Assembly (NCBI RefSeq): GCF_014649115.1
Contig: NZ_BMSK01000013.1
Span: forward strand, 186,001-250,000
DNA length: 64,000 bases
Source: Streptomyces eurythermus
Lineage (GTDB): Bacteria; Actinomycetota; Actinomycetes; Streptomycetales; Streptomycetaceae
Direction of reading: 5' to 3'
The position numbers and the translations under genes are program-made. Positions 1-8,084 of the stretch are shown here, one piece after another; the first letter of the stretch is position 1, and every line of letters starts with the position of its first letter. Below the pieces are notes generated by a model. The model was given only the letters and a program-made list of their open reading frames with translations, did no database searches and was not told where the DNA came from.

Positions 1-1632
1 GGCGTAGAGGCCCCCGATGGCGGTGCCGTCCTCGCGCAGCACACGGGCGCGGGCGTCCGTCACGAGGCCGCCCTTGGTGCCGAGGTCGCCGGGGAGGACG
101 GGGACCGCGTAGTAGGGGGGCTTGTCCAGGGCGGCCAGGTTGGGGTTGGGGAGGGTGGGGTCGCCGTAGTAGTTGTCGTACGCGCTCTCACCTCGGCCGA
201 AGTCGGGGTCCTTGCCCTCCTGGGCGCCGGTGTTGAAGCGCTCGACGGTACGGGTGAGACGGTCGGCGTCGAGACCGGTGAGACCGGCCAGTTCCCGCAG
301 GGTGCCCGCCTTCTTCACGAGGCCGCTCGTGAGCATCGGACGCGGGAAGGGCTGCCCGGGGAGCAGTCCCATGAAGGGGTAGCGGGCGCGGGACCGGGCG
401 TCGATGACGAGCCAGGACGGAGCCGTCTCGGCGCCCGTCGCCTCGCGATGGGCGTACATCGTGTCCACGAACTCGTGGTACGGGGCGGCCTCGTTGACGA
501 AGCGGTCGCCCCGGCCGTCCACGATGATCATGCCGGGGATGGCGCGCTCGGCGACCAGGAAGAAGGGGGCACCGGAACCGGGCGGGACGACGGAGGGCGC
601 TCCCCACACCTTGTCCATCAGGTCGACGGCCGCGCCGAGCCGCAGTCCCTCGCGCAGCGCGTCACCGTCCTGCCCCTGCGGGGAGGCGGTCCAGTCGGCC
701 GAGGTGGGCGCGGGCAGGTGGCGGTCCCGCAGCGTCTGGTTCCTGGAGAAGCCGCCGGAGGCGAGGACCACGCCCCGGCGCGCACGCACCTCGACCGGGC
801 GTCCCGCACGGTAGGTCCGTACCCCCGTGACGCGGCCGGCGCCCTCGTCGTACAGCAGCTCGTCCAGCGGCGCGTCGAGCCAGAGGTGACCGCCGAGCCG
901 GGCCAGGGAGAGGCGGAGCCGGGCCACCAGTGCCTCTCCCAGGGCGACCGGCTTTCGGCCGAGGGCCAGGTCCCGTACGGCGCGCAGGCCCACCTTGGCC
1001 GAGACGCGCCGGCCGGCCCAGGTCCGGGCCGCCATGTTCAGGTGGCGGAAGTCGTAGGAGGTGATGGTGAGGCCGTAGGTGGGCAGATGGGCGCGGCGCA
1101 TCCGGCGGCGCTCGGCGGCCGGGAGCCGGCGCAGGTCGAAGACCTCGGGCTCGATCGACCGGCCGCGGGCGAAGCCGCCGGGGCGTTCCGGGTAGTAGTC
1201 GCTGTATCCGTCGATGTGGACGAAGCGGACGTGGGTGCGGACGTGGAACTCCCGCACCATGCGCGGCCCGTGCTCCAGGTACGCCTCCTTGCGCTCCGCC
1301 GGAACGCGGTCGCCCACGGTCGCGTCGAGGTACGCGCGTGCGTGCGCCCGGCTGTCGCCGAGGCCGGCGGCGGTGAGGTGGAAGTTGCCGGGCACCCATA
1401 TGGCTCCGCCCGAGAGCGCGGTGGTGCCGCCGTAGTGGCCGGTCTTCTCCAGCACCAGGACGCTCAGGCCGCGCAGTCGTGCGGTGAGGGCGGCGGCGAA
1501 ACCGGCGGCGCCCGATCCGGCCACCACCACGTCGTACTCGGCCGTCGTCCCGGCCTTCCCGCCGCCGGCGGCGCTCGGGAGGACTCCGCGCCCGCCCCGC
1601 TCGCCTGGTGTGCCGTGCTCCGCTTCCGTCAT
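1..1632 (-). CDS. KstD-like FAD-dependent 3-ketosteroid dehydrogenase (3' end outside window)
   Basis: This is a flavoprotein of the 3-ketosteroid Delta1-dehydrogenase / FAD-binding fumarate-reductase superfamily, expected to introduce a double bond into ring A of a 3-keto steroid-like substrate. Reading the minus strand from 1632 gives 544 codons to the window edge. An FAD-binding stretch DVVVAGSGAAG lies at residues 34-44, followed by GGTTALSGGAIWVPGN, which resembles the KstD GGTTAxSGGxxW signature. The last residues in view (GGLYA) normally sit some 40 residues from the C-terminus, so little is missing. ATG 1632 is preferred over ATG 1659 because GGAGAGG lies at a good distance only from 1632. 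It is divergent from the SDR at 1859. Substrate specificity cannot be fixed from sequence; related family members act on other 4-ene-3-ketones. Confidence 0.8.
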   Translation of the reverse strand, partial: MTEAEHGTPGERGGRGVLPSAAGGGKAGTTAEYDVVVAGSGAAGFAAALTARLRGLSVLVLEKTGHYGGTTALSGGAIWVPGNFHLTAAGLGDSRAHARAYLDATVGDRVPAERKEAYLEHGPRMVREFHVRTHVRFVHIDGYSDYYPERPGGFARGRSIEPEVFDLRRLPAAERRRMRRAHLPTYGLTITSYDFRHLNMAARTWAGRRVSAKVGLRAVRDLALGRKPVALGEALVARLRLSLARLGGHLWLDAPLDELLYDEGAGRVTGVRTYRAGRPVEVRARRGVVLASGGFSRNQTLRDRHLPAPTSADWTASPQGQDGDALREGLRLGAAVDLMDKVWGAPSVVPPGSGAPFFLVAERAIPGMIIVDGRGDRFVNEAAPYHEFVDTMYAHREATGAETAPSWLVIDARSRARYPFMGLLPGQPFPRPMLTSGLVKKAGTLRELAGLTGLDADRLTRTVERFNTGAQEGKDPDFGRGESAYDNYYGDPTLPNPNLAALDKPPYYAVPVLPGDLGTKGGLVTDARARVLREDGTAIGGLYA

Positions 1633-1701
1633 GTCAGCCGCCTCTCCACTCGCCGTCATGGCGTGACGGTACGGACGGGGCGTCGCCGGGGGCAGTCCTC
1701 G

Positions 1702-1716
1702 TCCCGCTGAGCGGAA
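1702..1716. promoter_or_regulatory. Inverted-repeat operator-like motif, copy 1
   Basis: TCCCGCTGAGCGGAA contains the odd palindrome CCGCT-G-AGCGG. It lies in the 226-bp divergent gap between the KstD-like gene and the SDR. The same 15-mer with one change occurs at 15984-15998 in the other divergent promoter region of the cluster. It is probably a binding site of a cluster regulator; the IclR protein at 16133 is the obvious candidate by inference. Confidence 0.6.
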
Positions 1717-1812
1717 TTCCCGGCCCGCCGCCCGCCGAGCACTGTTAGGAAGGCTCCGCCCCGGATCGCCGGGGCCCCGGGCACCCGTCGCGACGCGCGG
1801 CGCGGCCGTCCC

Positions 1813-1844
1813 GTCGAACCCGAGGAACGTCGAACCCGAGGAAC
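1813..1844. repeat. Exact 16-bp tandem duplication
   Basis: The unit GTCGAACCCGAGGAAC is present twice with no spacer (1813-1828 and 1829-1844), followed by a partial third copy (CCCGAGGAG) that supplies the ribosome binding site of the SDR starting at 1859. Each unit carries a GAGGAA, so the duplication multiplies Shine-Dalgarno-like sequence upstream of the gene. Confidence 0.8.
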
Positions 1845-1858
1845 CCCGAGGAGATCCG

Positions 1859-2674
1859 GTGGAGCTCTCGATACCCGAAGACACCCTGCCCGTGGGCGCG
1901 ACGCCCCCGGGCGCTTTCGATCTGACCGGGCGGGTGGCCCTGGTCACCGGTGCCGCGCGCGGCCAGGGGGCGAGGCACGCGCGTACGCTCGCCGCCGCCG
2001 GCGCGTCGGTGGTGCTGACGGATGTGGACGAGCGGGGAGGTGCGGCCGAGGCCGAGGCGATCCGCCGCGGGCCGGGGCGTACGGACGCCGCGCTCTTCGT
2101 ACGCCACGACGTCTCCTCGGCCGAGGACTGGGCGCGCGTGGTGGCGTACGCCCGAGAACGCCTCGGCCGGCTGGATGTCCTGGTCAACAACGCGGCGCTG
2201 TGGAGCACGGCGCACGTGGCAGAGCAGTCCGAGGAAGAGTTCCGCGCGCTGTTCGCGGTGAATCTGCTCGGTCCGTTCCTCGGTATCCGGGCCGTGCTGC
2301 CCGCCATGCGTGCCGTGGGCGGCGGGTCGATCGTCAACATCTCCTCCACCGCCGGTTTGAAGGGCATTCCGGGGCACGGCGCGTACGGGGCCACGAAGTT
2401 CGGGTTGCGCGGATTGACCAAGTCGGTCGCGCTCGACGTGGCCGCCGAGGGCATCCGCGTCAACTCGGTCCACCCCGGCGTGATCGACACCCCGATGATC
2501 GCCACGGTGACCGGTGACGGCGACGCCACCCGAAAGGAGTGGCCGCACATCCCCGCGCGGCGGATCGGTACGCCCGACGACGTCACCGGCCTGGTGCTCT
2601 TCCTCGCGTCCGACGCCTCCGCCTATGTGACGGGCGCGGAGTTCGCGGTCGACGGCGGACTGGCGGCGCAGTGA
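1859..2674 (+). CDS. Short-chain dehydrogenase/reductase, hydroxysteroid dehydrogenase-like
   Basis: A classical NAD(P)-dependent SDR of 271 residues. The cofactor motif TGAARGQG is at residues 30-37, the NNAA motif at 110-113, and the catalytic residues are N135, S163, Y176 and K180 (YGATK). An extra ~20-residue N-terminal arm precedes the Rossmann fold. It resembles 3alpha/20beta-hydroxysteroid dehydrogenases and the second SDR at 18033, so oxidation or reduction of a sterol-type hydroxyl/keto group is likely. The GTG start has GAGGAG six bases upstream. Its stop overlaps the GTG of the esterase at 2671 (GTGA), so the two are translationally coupled. Confidence 0.88.
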   Translation: MELSIPEDTLPVGATPPGAFDLTGRVALVTGAARGQGARHARTLAAAGASVVLTDVDERGGAAEAEAIRRGPGRTDAALFVRHDVSSAEDWARVVAYARERLGRLDVLVNNAALWSTAHVAEQSEEEFRALFAVNLLGPFLGIRAVLPAMRAVGGGSIVNISSTAGLKGIPGHGAYGATKFGLRGLTKSVALDVAAEGIRVNSVHPGVIDTPMIATVTGDGDATRKEWPHIPARRIGTPDDVTGLVLFLASDASAYVTGAEFAVDGGLAAQ

Positions 2675-3681
2675 ACACCCCGCCCCCGACCCCGTCCCCA
2701 GCGGCCTCGGCCCCGGCCGTCCTCACCCCGGCGGCCCGCGCCCTCGCCGACGCCCTCACCGCCGGCTTCCCCGCGCTCGGCCCCGGCACGGACGTCGCCG
2801 CCGTGCGGCGCGCCATGGCCCGGCCGCCCGCCGGGCTGCCCGCGCTCGCGTCGGTCACCGACCGGACGATCCCCGGCCCGGCGGGAGCCCCGCCCCTGCC
2901 CGTACGGATCTACCGTCCGTACGGGCCGGGGCACGGCCGGGCGCAGGCCGGGCCGGTCCCTTCGCTCCCGCTCGTCCTGTTCTTCCACGGCGGAGGATTC
3001 GTGCTGTGCGGGCTCGACAGCCACGACGGGCTCTGCCGTCTGCTGGCGGCCGGAACCGGCGCCGTGGTCGTCTCCGTCGACTACCGGCTGGCCCCCGAGC
3101 ATCCGGCCCCGGCGGCGGTCCGGGACGCCTACGCCGCGTTCGACTGGGCCGTGCGCCATGCCGCGTCCCTCGGCTGCGACCCCGCGCGCGTCGCCGTGGC
3201 GGGCGACAGCTCGGGAGGCGGCCTCGCCGCGTCGGTCTGTCTGACGGCGCGCGACCGGGGCGGCTCCCGGCCCGCCGCCCAGCTGCTCATCTACCCCGCG
3301 CTCGACCCGCGTACGGACTCGGCGTCGATGCGGGACTTCGGCGAGGGCCACTTCCTCACCGCCGCGGCGATGCGCTGGTACTGGGAGCAGTACCTCGGCG
3401 GCGCCGAGCCCACCGCGGAGGTCGCGCCCGCGCTCGCGGAGGACACCGGCGGGCTTCCCCCCGCGCTGCTGGTGGAGGCGGAGTGCGATCCGCTGCGGGA
3501 CGAGGGGCAGGCCTACGCGGCCCGGCTCGACCGGGCCGAGATCCACTGCGCCCGGGGGATGTTCCACGGCTTCATCGACTTCGCCGGCGAGCTGCCCGAG
3601 GCAGCCGCCGCGCAGGAGCGCGCCGTGGCCTGGCTGCGGGAGCGGCTCGGCATCGACGGCACCGCGCCGCCGGGCACCTGA
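2671..3681 (+). CDS. Alpha/beta hydrolase, hormone-sensitive-lipase family esterase
   Basis: A 336-residue HSL-family (family IV) esterase that probably hydrolyses an acyl ester. The oxyanion motif HGGGF starts at H106, the nucleophile elbow GDSSGGG places the serine at about S180, and the predicted Asp and His are D273 (DPLRDEG) and H299 (MFHGF). The GTG start overlaps the SDR stop. An alanine/proline-rich segment forms the first 20 residues. No signal peptide is visible, so it should be cytoplasmic. Coupling to an SDR beside a KstD-like gene suggests deacylation of a steroid or terpenoid ester before oxidation, but that is inference. A strong hairpin follows the stop. Confidence 0.88.
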   Translation: MNTPPPTPSPAASAPAVLTPAARALADALTAGFPALGPGTDVAAVRRAMARPPAGLPALASVTDRTIPGPAGAPPLPVRIYRPYGPGHGRAQAGPVPSLPLVLFFHGGGFVLCGLDSHDGLCRLLAAGTGAVVVSVDYRLAPEHPAPAAVRDAYAAFDWAVRHAASLGCDPARVAVAGDSSGGGLAASVCLTARDRGGSRPAAQLLIYPALDPRTDSASMRDFGEGHFLTAAAMRWYWEQYLGGAEPTAEVAPALAEDTGGLPPALLVEAECDPLRDEGQAYAARLDRAEIHCARGMFHGFIDFAGELPEAAAAQERAVAWLRERLGIDGTAPPGT

Positions 3682-3695
3682 AACCGCGGGCCGTC

Positions 3696-3730
3696 GGGAC
3701 CGCACGCCTCCTGCGGGGGGGTGCGGTCCC
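3696..3730 (+). terminator. Hairpin terminator after the SDR-esterase pair
   Basis: Perfect 10-bp arms GGGACCGCAC (3696-3705) and GTGCGGTCCC (3721-3730) enclose a 15-nt loop, starting 14 bp after the esterase stop. There is no clear U-tract, as is common in Streptomyces. Confidence 0.7.
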
Positions 3731-3738
3731 GCTCCGGG

Positions 3739-3750
3739 AACCGCGCGGTT
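3739..3750. promoter_or_regulatory. Palindrome before tetR, possible autoregulatory operator
   Basis: AACCGCGCGGTT is a perfect 12-bp palindrome ending 11 bp before the ATG of the TetR gene at 3762. The position fits TetR autoregulation. The sequence is short and GC-rich, so chance cannot be excluded. Confidence 0.4.
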
Positions 3751-3761
3751 ACGCTGCCGCG

Positions 3762-4427
3762 ATGAGTGACAGGGCAGCGCGCAGTACCCCCGTCGCCGTG
3801 CCCGCTCCCGTGAGTGGCCCGGCCGGTGATGACGGTTCCCCGGGCGAGGGGTACGTGCACCGGACCATCCTGCGGGGCGCGGCACACGCGTTGCGCACGC
3901 ACGGGCGCGGCGTGGGCATGGCCGAGATCGCGCGGACCGCCGGTGTCGGCCGGGCCACGCTGTACCGCCATTTCGCCGACCGGGAGGCGCTGTTCGCGGA
4001 GCTGACCCAGTTCGCGGCGGACGAATGCGTACGGGCCCTGCGCCGGGCGGACCTCTCCGGTGCGCCCGTCCGGGACGCCGTCCTGGCCGCGACCCGTGCG
4101 CTGCTCGCGGTAGGACGCGAGTACTGGGTGATCGGTCTGCCCGGGCCGGCGAGCGAGCCGACGCGGCGCGAACTGGCCGTCGCCCGCCCCCTGTCGGAGC
4201 TGGCCGCGCGTGGCCAGCGCGAGGGCGTACTGCGGTGCGACCTCCCGGCGGAGCGGCTCGGCGCGCTGCACGGCGCCCTGATCCAGGGCGCCCTGCTGTA
4301 CCCGCAGTTCATCGGCGAGGAGTTGGACGACGCCGCGCGGTCCGTCACGTCCCTCTACGTCGACGGGGCGGCTCGGCGGCGGCCGGATCCTCAGCCGGCG
4401 GCCATGACCTCGGCCACGAGCGCGTAG
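3762..4427 (+). CDS. TetR/AcrR family transcriptional regulator
   Basis: A 221-residue repressor-type regulator. After a 30-residue disordered N-terminus, a TetR helix-turn-helix runs from about residue 35 to 85 (MAEIARTAGVGRATLYRHF, then ADREALF). The C-terminal half is a ligand-binding helical domain of unknown ligand. The ATG is placed at the first good start after the terminator; no strong ribosome binding site is seen, so it may be a leaderless transcript. Its 3' end overlaps the convergent LLM gene by 37 bp. By position it could control the SDR-esterase pair or the LLM gene. Confidence 0.88.
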   Translation: MSDRAARSTPVAVPAPVSGPAGDDGSPGEGYVHRTILRGAAHALRTHGRGVGMAEIARTAGVGRATLYRHFADREALFAELTQFAADECVRALRRADLSGAPVRDAVLAATRALLAVGREYWVIGLPGPASEPTRRELAVARPLSELAARGQREGVLRCDLPAERLGALHGALIQGALLYPQFIGEELDDAARSVTSLYVDGAARRRPDPQPAAMTSATSA

Positions 4428-5374
4428 GAGCGCAGGCGGGCCCGCTGGTCGTGGACGCAGGTGTTCACCATCAGTTCGTCGGCACCGGTCGACTTCATCA
4501 GCCGGCCCAGCTCCTCCCGGACCGTGAACGGGTCGCCGACGACGGCCGAGGCGCCGAACGGGGTGGCGGCGCCACCGAGTCGGGCCACCGCCTCGCCGGC
4601 GGGCAGCAGCGCGTCCGGCAGGCCCCGGGCGATCCGCAGCTGGACGAGTTCCTGGGAGGCGGCGTGGCGGCGGGCCTCCGTATCGGTGTCGGCGGCGACC
4701 ACGGTCACGGTGATGAGGGTACGAGGCCGGTCCAGCGCCTTCGAGGGGCGGAAGGTGTCGCGGTACAGCCGGAGGGTGTGCTCCGCGTCGCCTCCGCCGA
4801 AGTGGTGGGCGAAGGCGAAGGGAAGCCCCGCGGCGGCGGCCAGGCGCGCGCCGTACGTGCTCGATCCGAGGACCCACAGGGGCGGGGGCGTGACCGGTTC
4901 GGGCACCGTGCGGATGGTGCCGTACGGGTGCCCCGGCGGCCACTGCCGTCCGCCGAGGAACGCCTGCAACTCCGCCACCGCCTGCGGGAAGTCGTGCGCG
5001 TCGGCGCGGCGGAGCGCGCGGGCGGCGGCCGGATCGGTGCCCGGCCCGCGCCCCACGCCGAGGTCGATCCGGCCGGGATGGAGCGCGGCGAGCAGGGCGA
5101 ACTGTTCGGCCACCGCCAGCGGGGCGTGGTTGGGCAGCATGACGCCGCCGGAGCCGATGCGCAGCCGGTTCGTCCGCGCGGCCAGGTGTGCCATCAGGAC
5201 GGGCGGGGTCCCCATGGCGAGTCCGGGGTGGTTGTGATGCTCCGTCACCCACAGCCGCCGGTAGCCGAGTTCCTCGGCGTGCCGGGCGAGAGCGACGCTC
5301 GCGGCGAGGGTGTCCGCGGCCGTGAGACCGCTGGGGATGATGGTGGGGTCGAGGACGGACAGGGCGGTCGTCAT
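4391..5374 (-). CDS. LLM-class flavin-dependent oxidoreductase (MsnO8-like)
   Basis: A 327-residue bacterial-luciferase-like protein using FMN or F420, with the family features RLWVTEHHNHPGL, GSGGVMLPNHAPL and VAEQFALLAALHPGRIDLGVGRG. It is strongly similar along its whole length to the LLM protein at 12401-13375 (shared GSS-YGARLAA, PFAFAHHFGG, QL-I-RGLPDALLPA blocks), so the pair arose by duplication. The start ATG 5374 has GGAG about 8 bp upstream and matches the N-terminus of the paralogue. In a steroid-type cluster it could be a hydroxylase or Baeyer-Villiger-type monooxygenase fed by the flavin reductase at 10620; the reaction is not determinable here. Confidence 0.87.
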   Translation of the reverse strand: MTTALSVLDPTIIPSGLTAADTLAASVALARHAEELGYRRLWVTEHHNHPGLAMGTPPVLMAHLAARTNRLRIGSGGVMLPNHAPLAVAEQFALLAALHPGRIDLGVGRGPGTDPAAARALRRADAHDFPQAVAELQAFLGGRQWPPGHPYGTIRTVPEPVTPPPLWVLGSSTYGARLAAAAGLPFAFAHHFGGGDAEHTLRLYRDTFRPSKALDRPRTLITVTVVAADTDTEARRHAASQELVQLRIARGLPDALLPAGEAVARLGGAATPFGASAVVGDPFTVREELGRLMKSTGADELMVNTCVHDQRARLRSYALVAEVMAAG

Positions 5375-5558
5375 GGGTGGGGCTCCAAGCGGTGGGCGGG
5401 GCGGACGGGGGGTTAGCTGCGCCGCGGCCGTCGGACGAGGCCCGAGCGCCCCGCCGCCCCGTCGGGTGGGGAACGGCGGGGAGCGGCCGGCGGAGGCGAC
5501 AGGCGTTACCGACCGCCGGGCGACGCCCCCCCTCGGGCGGCACGGCCCCCTCGACGGA

Positions 5559-5577
5559 CCGGAGCCGACAGCTCCGG
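5559..5577 (-). terminator. Hairpin after MFS gene
   Basis: CCGGAGC (5559-5565) and GCTCCGG (5571-5577) form a 7-bp stem with a 5-nt loop, 11 bp beyond the stop of the MFS gene on the minus strand. Confidence 0.5.
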
Positions 5578-5588
5578 CGGCGTGGGCG

Positions 5589-7112
5589 TCAGACCTGCCG
5601 CGCCGGTTCCGCCGTCCCGGACGGGGGCGGGGAGGACGGCTCCGCGTCCTGCGGGCCGGCCTCCGGGCCGCCGGGGGCACGGGCGTCGACCGCGGCGAGG
5701 ACCACGACGGCCGCGACGAGCAGGATGCCGACCGACCACCGGAAGGCGGTGGTGAAGCCGTCCACCATGCCGGCGGACAGGACCCCCTCCCCGGCGTGGG
5801 CGTCGACGTAGGCGGCGGTGACACCGGCGGCGATGGTGTTGAGCAGGGCGGTGCCGATGGCGCCGCCGATCTGCTGGGCGGTGTTCACCATGGCCGAGGC
5901 GACACCGGCGTCGCCCGGCCGTACGCCGATGGTGGCCAGGGAGATGGCGGGGATCATGGCGGTACCGAGGCCCAGTCCGAAGAGGAGCTGTCCGGGCAGG
6001 ACGAACAGGGCGTAGGAGCTGTCCGTTTCGAGCTGGGTGAGCAGCAGCAGCCCGAGGGCGGCGAGGAGGAAGCCGGGGCCCATGATCAGGCGGGGCGGTA
6101 CGCGGGGCAGCAGGCGGGCGCCGATCTGGGTGGAGCCGGCCATCAGGCCCACCGTCAGGGGCAGGAAGGCGACGCCGGTCAGGACGGCCGAGTAGCCCTT
6201 GACGACCTGCAAGTAGTAGGTGAGGAAGAGGAACAGGCCGAACAGGCCGATGATGGCCAGGCCCAGGGAGAGGAAGGCGCCGCCGCGGTTGCGGTCGGTG
6301 ACGACGCGCAGCGGGAGGAGCGGGGCCTTCACCTTCGCCTGGAGGACGACGAAGAGGACGAGGACGACCACGGCGCCGGCCAGCAGGGCGATGGTGGTGG
6401 TGTCGCTCCAGCCGTGGGACTCGGCGCGGGTGACGCCGTAGACCAGGCCGGCGAGGCCGAGGGTGGAGAGCACGGCGCCGGGGAGGTCGAGCGGGGAGCG
6501 GTTGCGGGCGCCGGCCGGTTCGCGGACGACGGCCGCCGCGCCGGCGGCGGCGAGGAGCGCGAAGGGGGCCAGGACGTACAGCGTCCAGCGCCAGTCGAGG
6601 TACTCGGTGAGGACGCCGCCGAGGAGGAGGCCGATGGCGGCGCCGCTGCCGGAGATGGCGGCGTAGAGGCCGAACGCCTTGCCGCGTTCCTGGTGGTCGG
6701 TGAAGAGGACCGCGAGGAGGGAGAGGGCGGCCGGTGCGAGCAGTGCGCCGAAGGCGCCCTGGATCGCGCGTGCGGCGAACAGCAAGATCTGGTCGCCGGC
6801 GGCGCCGCCGAGGACGGAGGCGGCGGCGAAGCCGATCAGGCCGGTGAGGAAGGTGCGGCGGCGGCCCCACAGGTCGGCGATCCGGCCGCCGAGCAGCAGC
6901 AGACCGCCGAAGGTGAGGGCGTAGGCGGTGACGATCCACTGCCGGTTGCCGTCGGAGATGCCCAGGTCGGCCTGGGCCGAGGGCAGGGCGATATTGACGA
7001 TGGTGGTGTCCAGGTTGACCAGGAGCTGCGCCATCGCGATGAACGCGAGGGCCTTCCAGCGCCGTGGGTCGGGGGTGGTGGGGGTGACGGGCGATGCCGT
7101 CGTTTCGGACAT
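5589..7112 (-). CDS. MFS transporter, DHA2 (EmrB/QacA) 14-helix drug:H+ antiporter family
   Basis: A 507-residue inner-membrane exporter. The N-terminal helix carries the DHA2 motif LDTTIVNIALP, motif A appears as GGRIADLWGRRRTF, and motif C-like glycine-rich helix follows (ISGSGAAIGLLLGG). Fourteen hydrophobic helices are apparent. The start is ATG 7112 (MSETTASP), not the longer frame, because GAGG lies about 9 bp upstream. It lies downstream of a same-strand TetR gene, a usual arrangement for substrate-induced efflux; here it may export a toxic steroid or intermediate. Two hairpins separate it from tetR. Confidence 0.92.
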   Translation of the reverse strand: MSETTASPVTPTTPDPRRWKALAFIAMAQLLVNLDTTIVNIALPSAQADLGISDGNRQWIVTAYALTFGGLLLLGGRIADLWGRRRTFLTGLIGFAAASVLGGAAGDQILLFAARAIQGAFGALLAPAALSLLAVLFTDHQERGKAFGLYAAISGSGAAIGLLLGGVLTEYLDWRWTLYVLAPFALLAAAGAAAVVREPAGARNRSPLDLPGAVLSTLGLAGLVYGVTRAESHGWSDTTTIALLAGAVVVLVLFVVLQAKVKAPLLPLRVVTDRNRGGAFLSLGLAIIGLFGLFLFLTYYLQVVKGYSAVLTGVAFLPLTVGLMAGSTQIGARLLPRVPPRLIMGPGFLLAALGLLLLTQLETDSSYALFVLPGQLLFGLGLGTAMIPAISLATIGVRPGDAGVASAMVNTAQQIGGAIGTALLNTIAAGVTAAYVDAHAGEGVLSAGMVDGFTTAFRWSVGILLVAAVVVLAAVDARAPGGPEAGPQDAEPSSPPPSGTAEPARQV

Positions 7113-7192
7113 GGCTGTGCTACCTCGGCTCTTCACGAGAGGAACGGCCGACGTCAGAAGCCGGCCGCGCATGACATGGGCATGACAGGTTG

Positions 7193-7230
7193 ACGCATCC
7201 GCCGGGCCGGCGGCCCGGGGCGGGATGCGT
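7193..7230 (-). terminator. Second hairpin between tetR and the MFS gene
   Basis: ACGCATCC (7193-7200) pairs with GGATGCGT (7223-7230), enclosing a GC-rich inner stem. It lies 80 bp upstream of the MFS ATG and 51 bp beyond the tetR stop, so it could act as a terminator, an attenuator or part of the MFS control region. Confidence 0.45.
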
Positions 7231-7244
7231 ACGACTTCACGGTG

Positions 7245-7267
7245 GAGCGCCGCGTCACACGGCGCTC
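7245..7267 (-). terminator. Hairpin directly after tetR
   Basis: Perfect 8-bp arms GAGCGCCG and CGGCGCTC with a 7-nt loop start 14 bp beyond the tetR stop on the minus strand. Confidence 0.55.
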
Positions 7268-7280
7268 AGGGGACCCGGTT

Positions 7281-7970
7281 TCAGCGGCGGAGGTCCTCCA
7301 GGGTCGCCGGGCGGCCCGGCAGTTCGGCACCCGGCCGCCCGAGCCCGCCGTCCGGCAGCCCATCGCCGCCCGGGAGTTCGAGGCCGGCCAGGAAGAGCCG
7401 GACATGACGCTCCGTGAGGCGCTCGATGTCGGCGCCGACGCCCTCGGGGAGCGGCCGGGCGAGCTGACTGAGAGCCACCATCACATCGCCGACCCCGACA
7501 TCGCGCCGCATACGGCCGGCCCGCTGCGCCCGCCGGACCAGCTCCTCGGCCACCGCGTCGACGCGCCGCCGCGCCGCGTGCAGTTCGGCGTCGTCCACCC
7601 ACAGGTGGTCGGGGAGCATCAGACACAGCGCGCCGATGCCCTCCTCCACCGCGCCGACGGCGAAGCGGCGCAGCGCCTCGAAGGGGTCGGCCTCCTCGTC
7701 GAGGGCGGCTCGGCCCCGCTCGGAGATCCGGTCGGCGACATCGAGACAGACGCCGTGCACCAGGGTGTCCCGGTCGGGGAAGTGGCGGTAGAGCGTGGCG
7801 CTGCCGACCCCCGCCGTGCGGGTGATCAGGTCCATCGGGGCGCCCGTCCCCCGGACCGCGAAGACCTCGCGCGCGGCGGCGACGATGCGCTCCCTGTTAC
7901 GGGCCTGATCGGCCCGCCGTACGGCCTTCGCCTCCCGGGTCCGCACCGCACCGGCGACATCGTCCGCCAT
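7281..7970 (-). CDS. TetR/AcrR family regulator of the MFS exporter or LLM operon
   Basis: A 229-residue TetR regulator. The HTH spans roughly residues 25-65 (MDLITRTAGVGSATLYRHFPDRDTL is the recognition part, in two pieces GVGSATLYRHF and PDRDTL). The rest is a ligand-binding domain with SseTetR-like arrangement (GIGALCLMLPDHLWVDDAELH). The ATG at 7970 is preceded by a GGGGTGAG ribosome binding site. Two near-identical operator-like sites lie 54-114 bp upstream, the second inside the 3' end of the preceding LLM gene. Autoregulation plus control of the downstream exporter is the likely role. Confidence 0.88.
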   Translation of the reverse strand: MADDVAGAVRTREAKAVRRADQARNRERIVAAAREVFAVRGTGAPMDLITRTAGVGSATLYRHFPDRDTLVHGVCLDVADRISERGRAALDEEADPFEALRRFAVGAVEEGIGALCLMLPDHLWVDDAELHAARRRVDAVAEELVRRAQRAGRMRRDVGVGDVMVALSQLARPLPEGVGADIERLTERHVRLFLAGLELPGGDGLPDGGLGRPGAELPGRPATLEDLRR

Positions 7971-8023
7971 CACGCTCACCCCACCCCTCTCGACTCGGCC
8001 CCGCACACGGAACCGCGACCTAC

Positions 8024-8084
8024 AAACGGAGAATATCTCTCCTCTTCGCGGAGTCATAGAGCTAAACGGAGAAATTCTCTCTGT
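8024..8084. promoter_or_regulatory. Paired TetR operator-like sites in the tetR promoter
   Basis: Two partly palindromic sites share the form AAACGGAGAAWWTCTCTC: 8024-8043 and 8064-8084, 40 bp apart centre to centre. Each has inverted GGAGA/TCTCC arms. They sit in the most AT-rich stretch of the region, upstream of tetR. Site 2 overlaps the last codons of the LLM gene ending at 8062. Confidence 0.65.

Noticed and set aside
5310..7193. Long plus-strand open frame (about 627 codons) rich in Gly, Glu and Gln
   Set aside because: It is exactly antisense to the MFS gene, and its composition is that expected from reading the opposite strand of a hydrophobic GC-rich gene.
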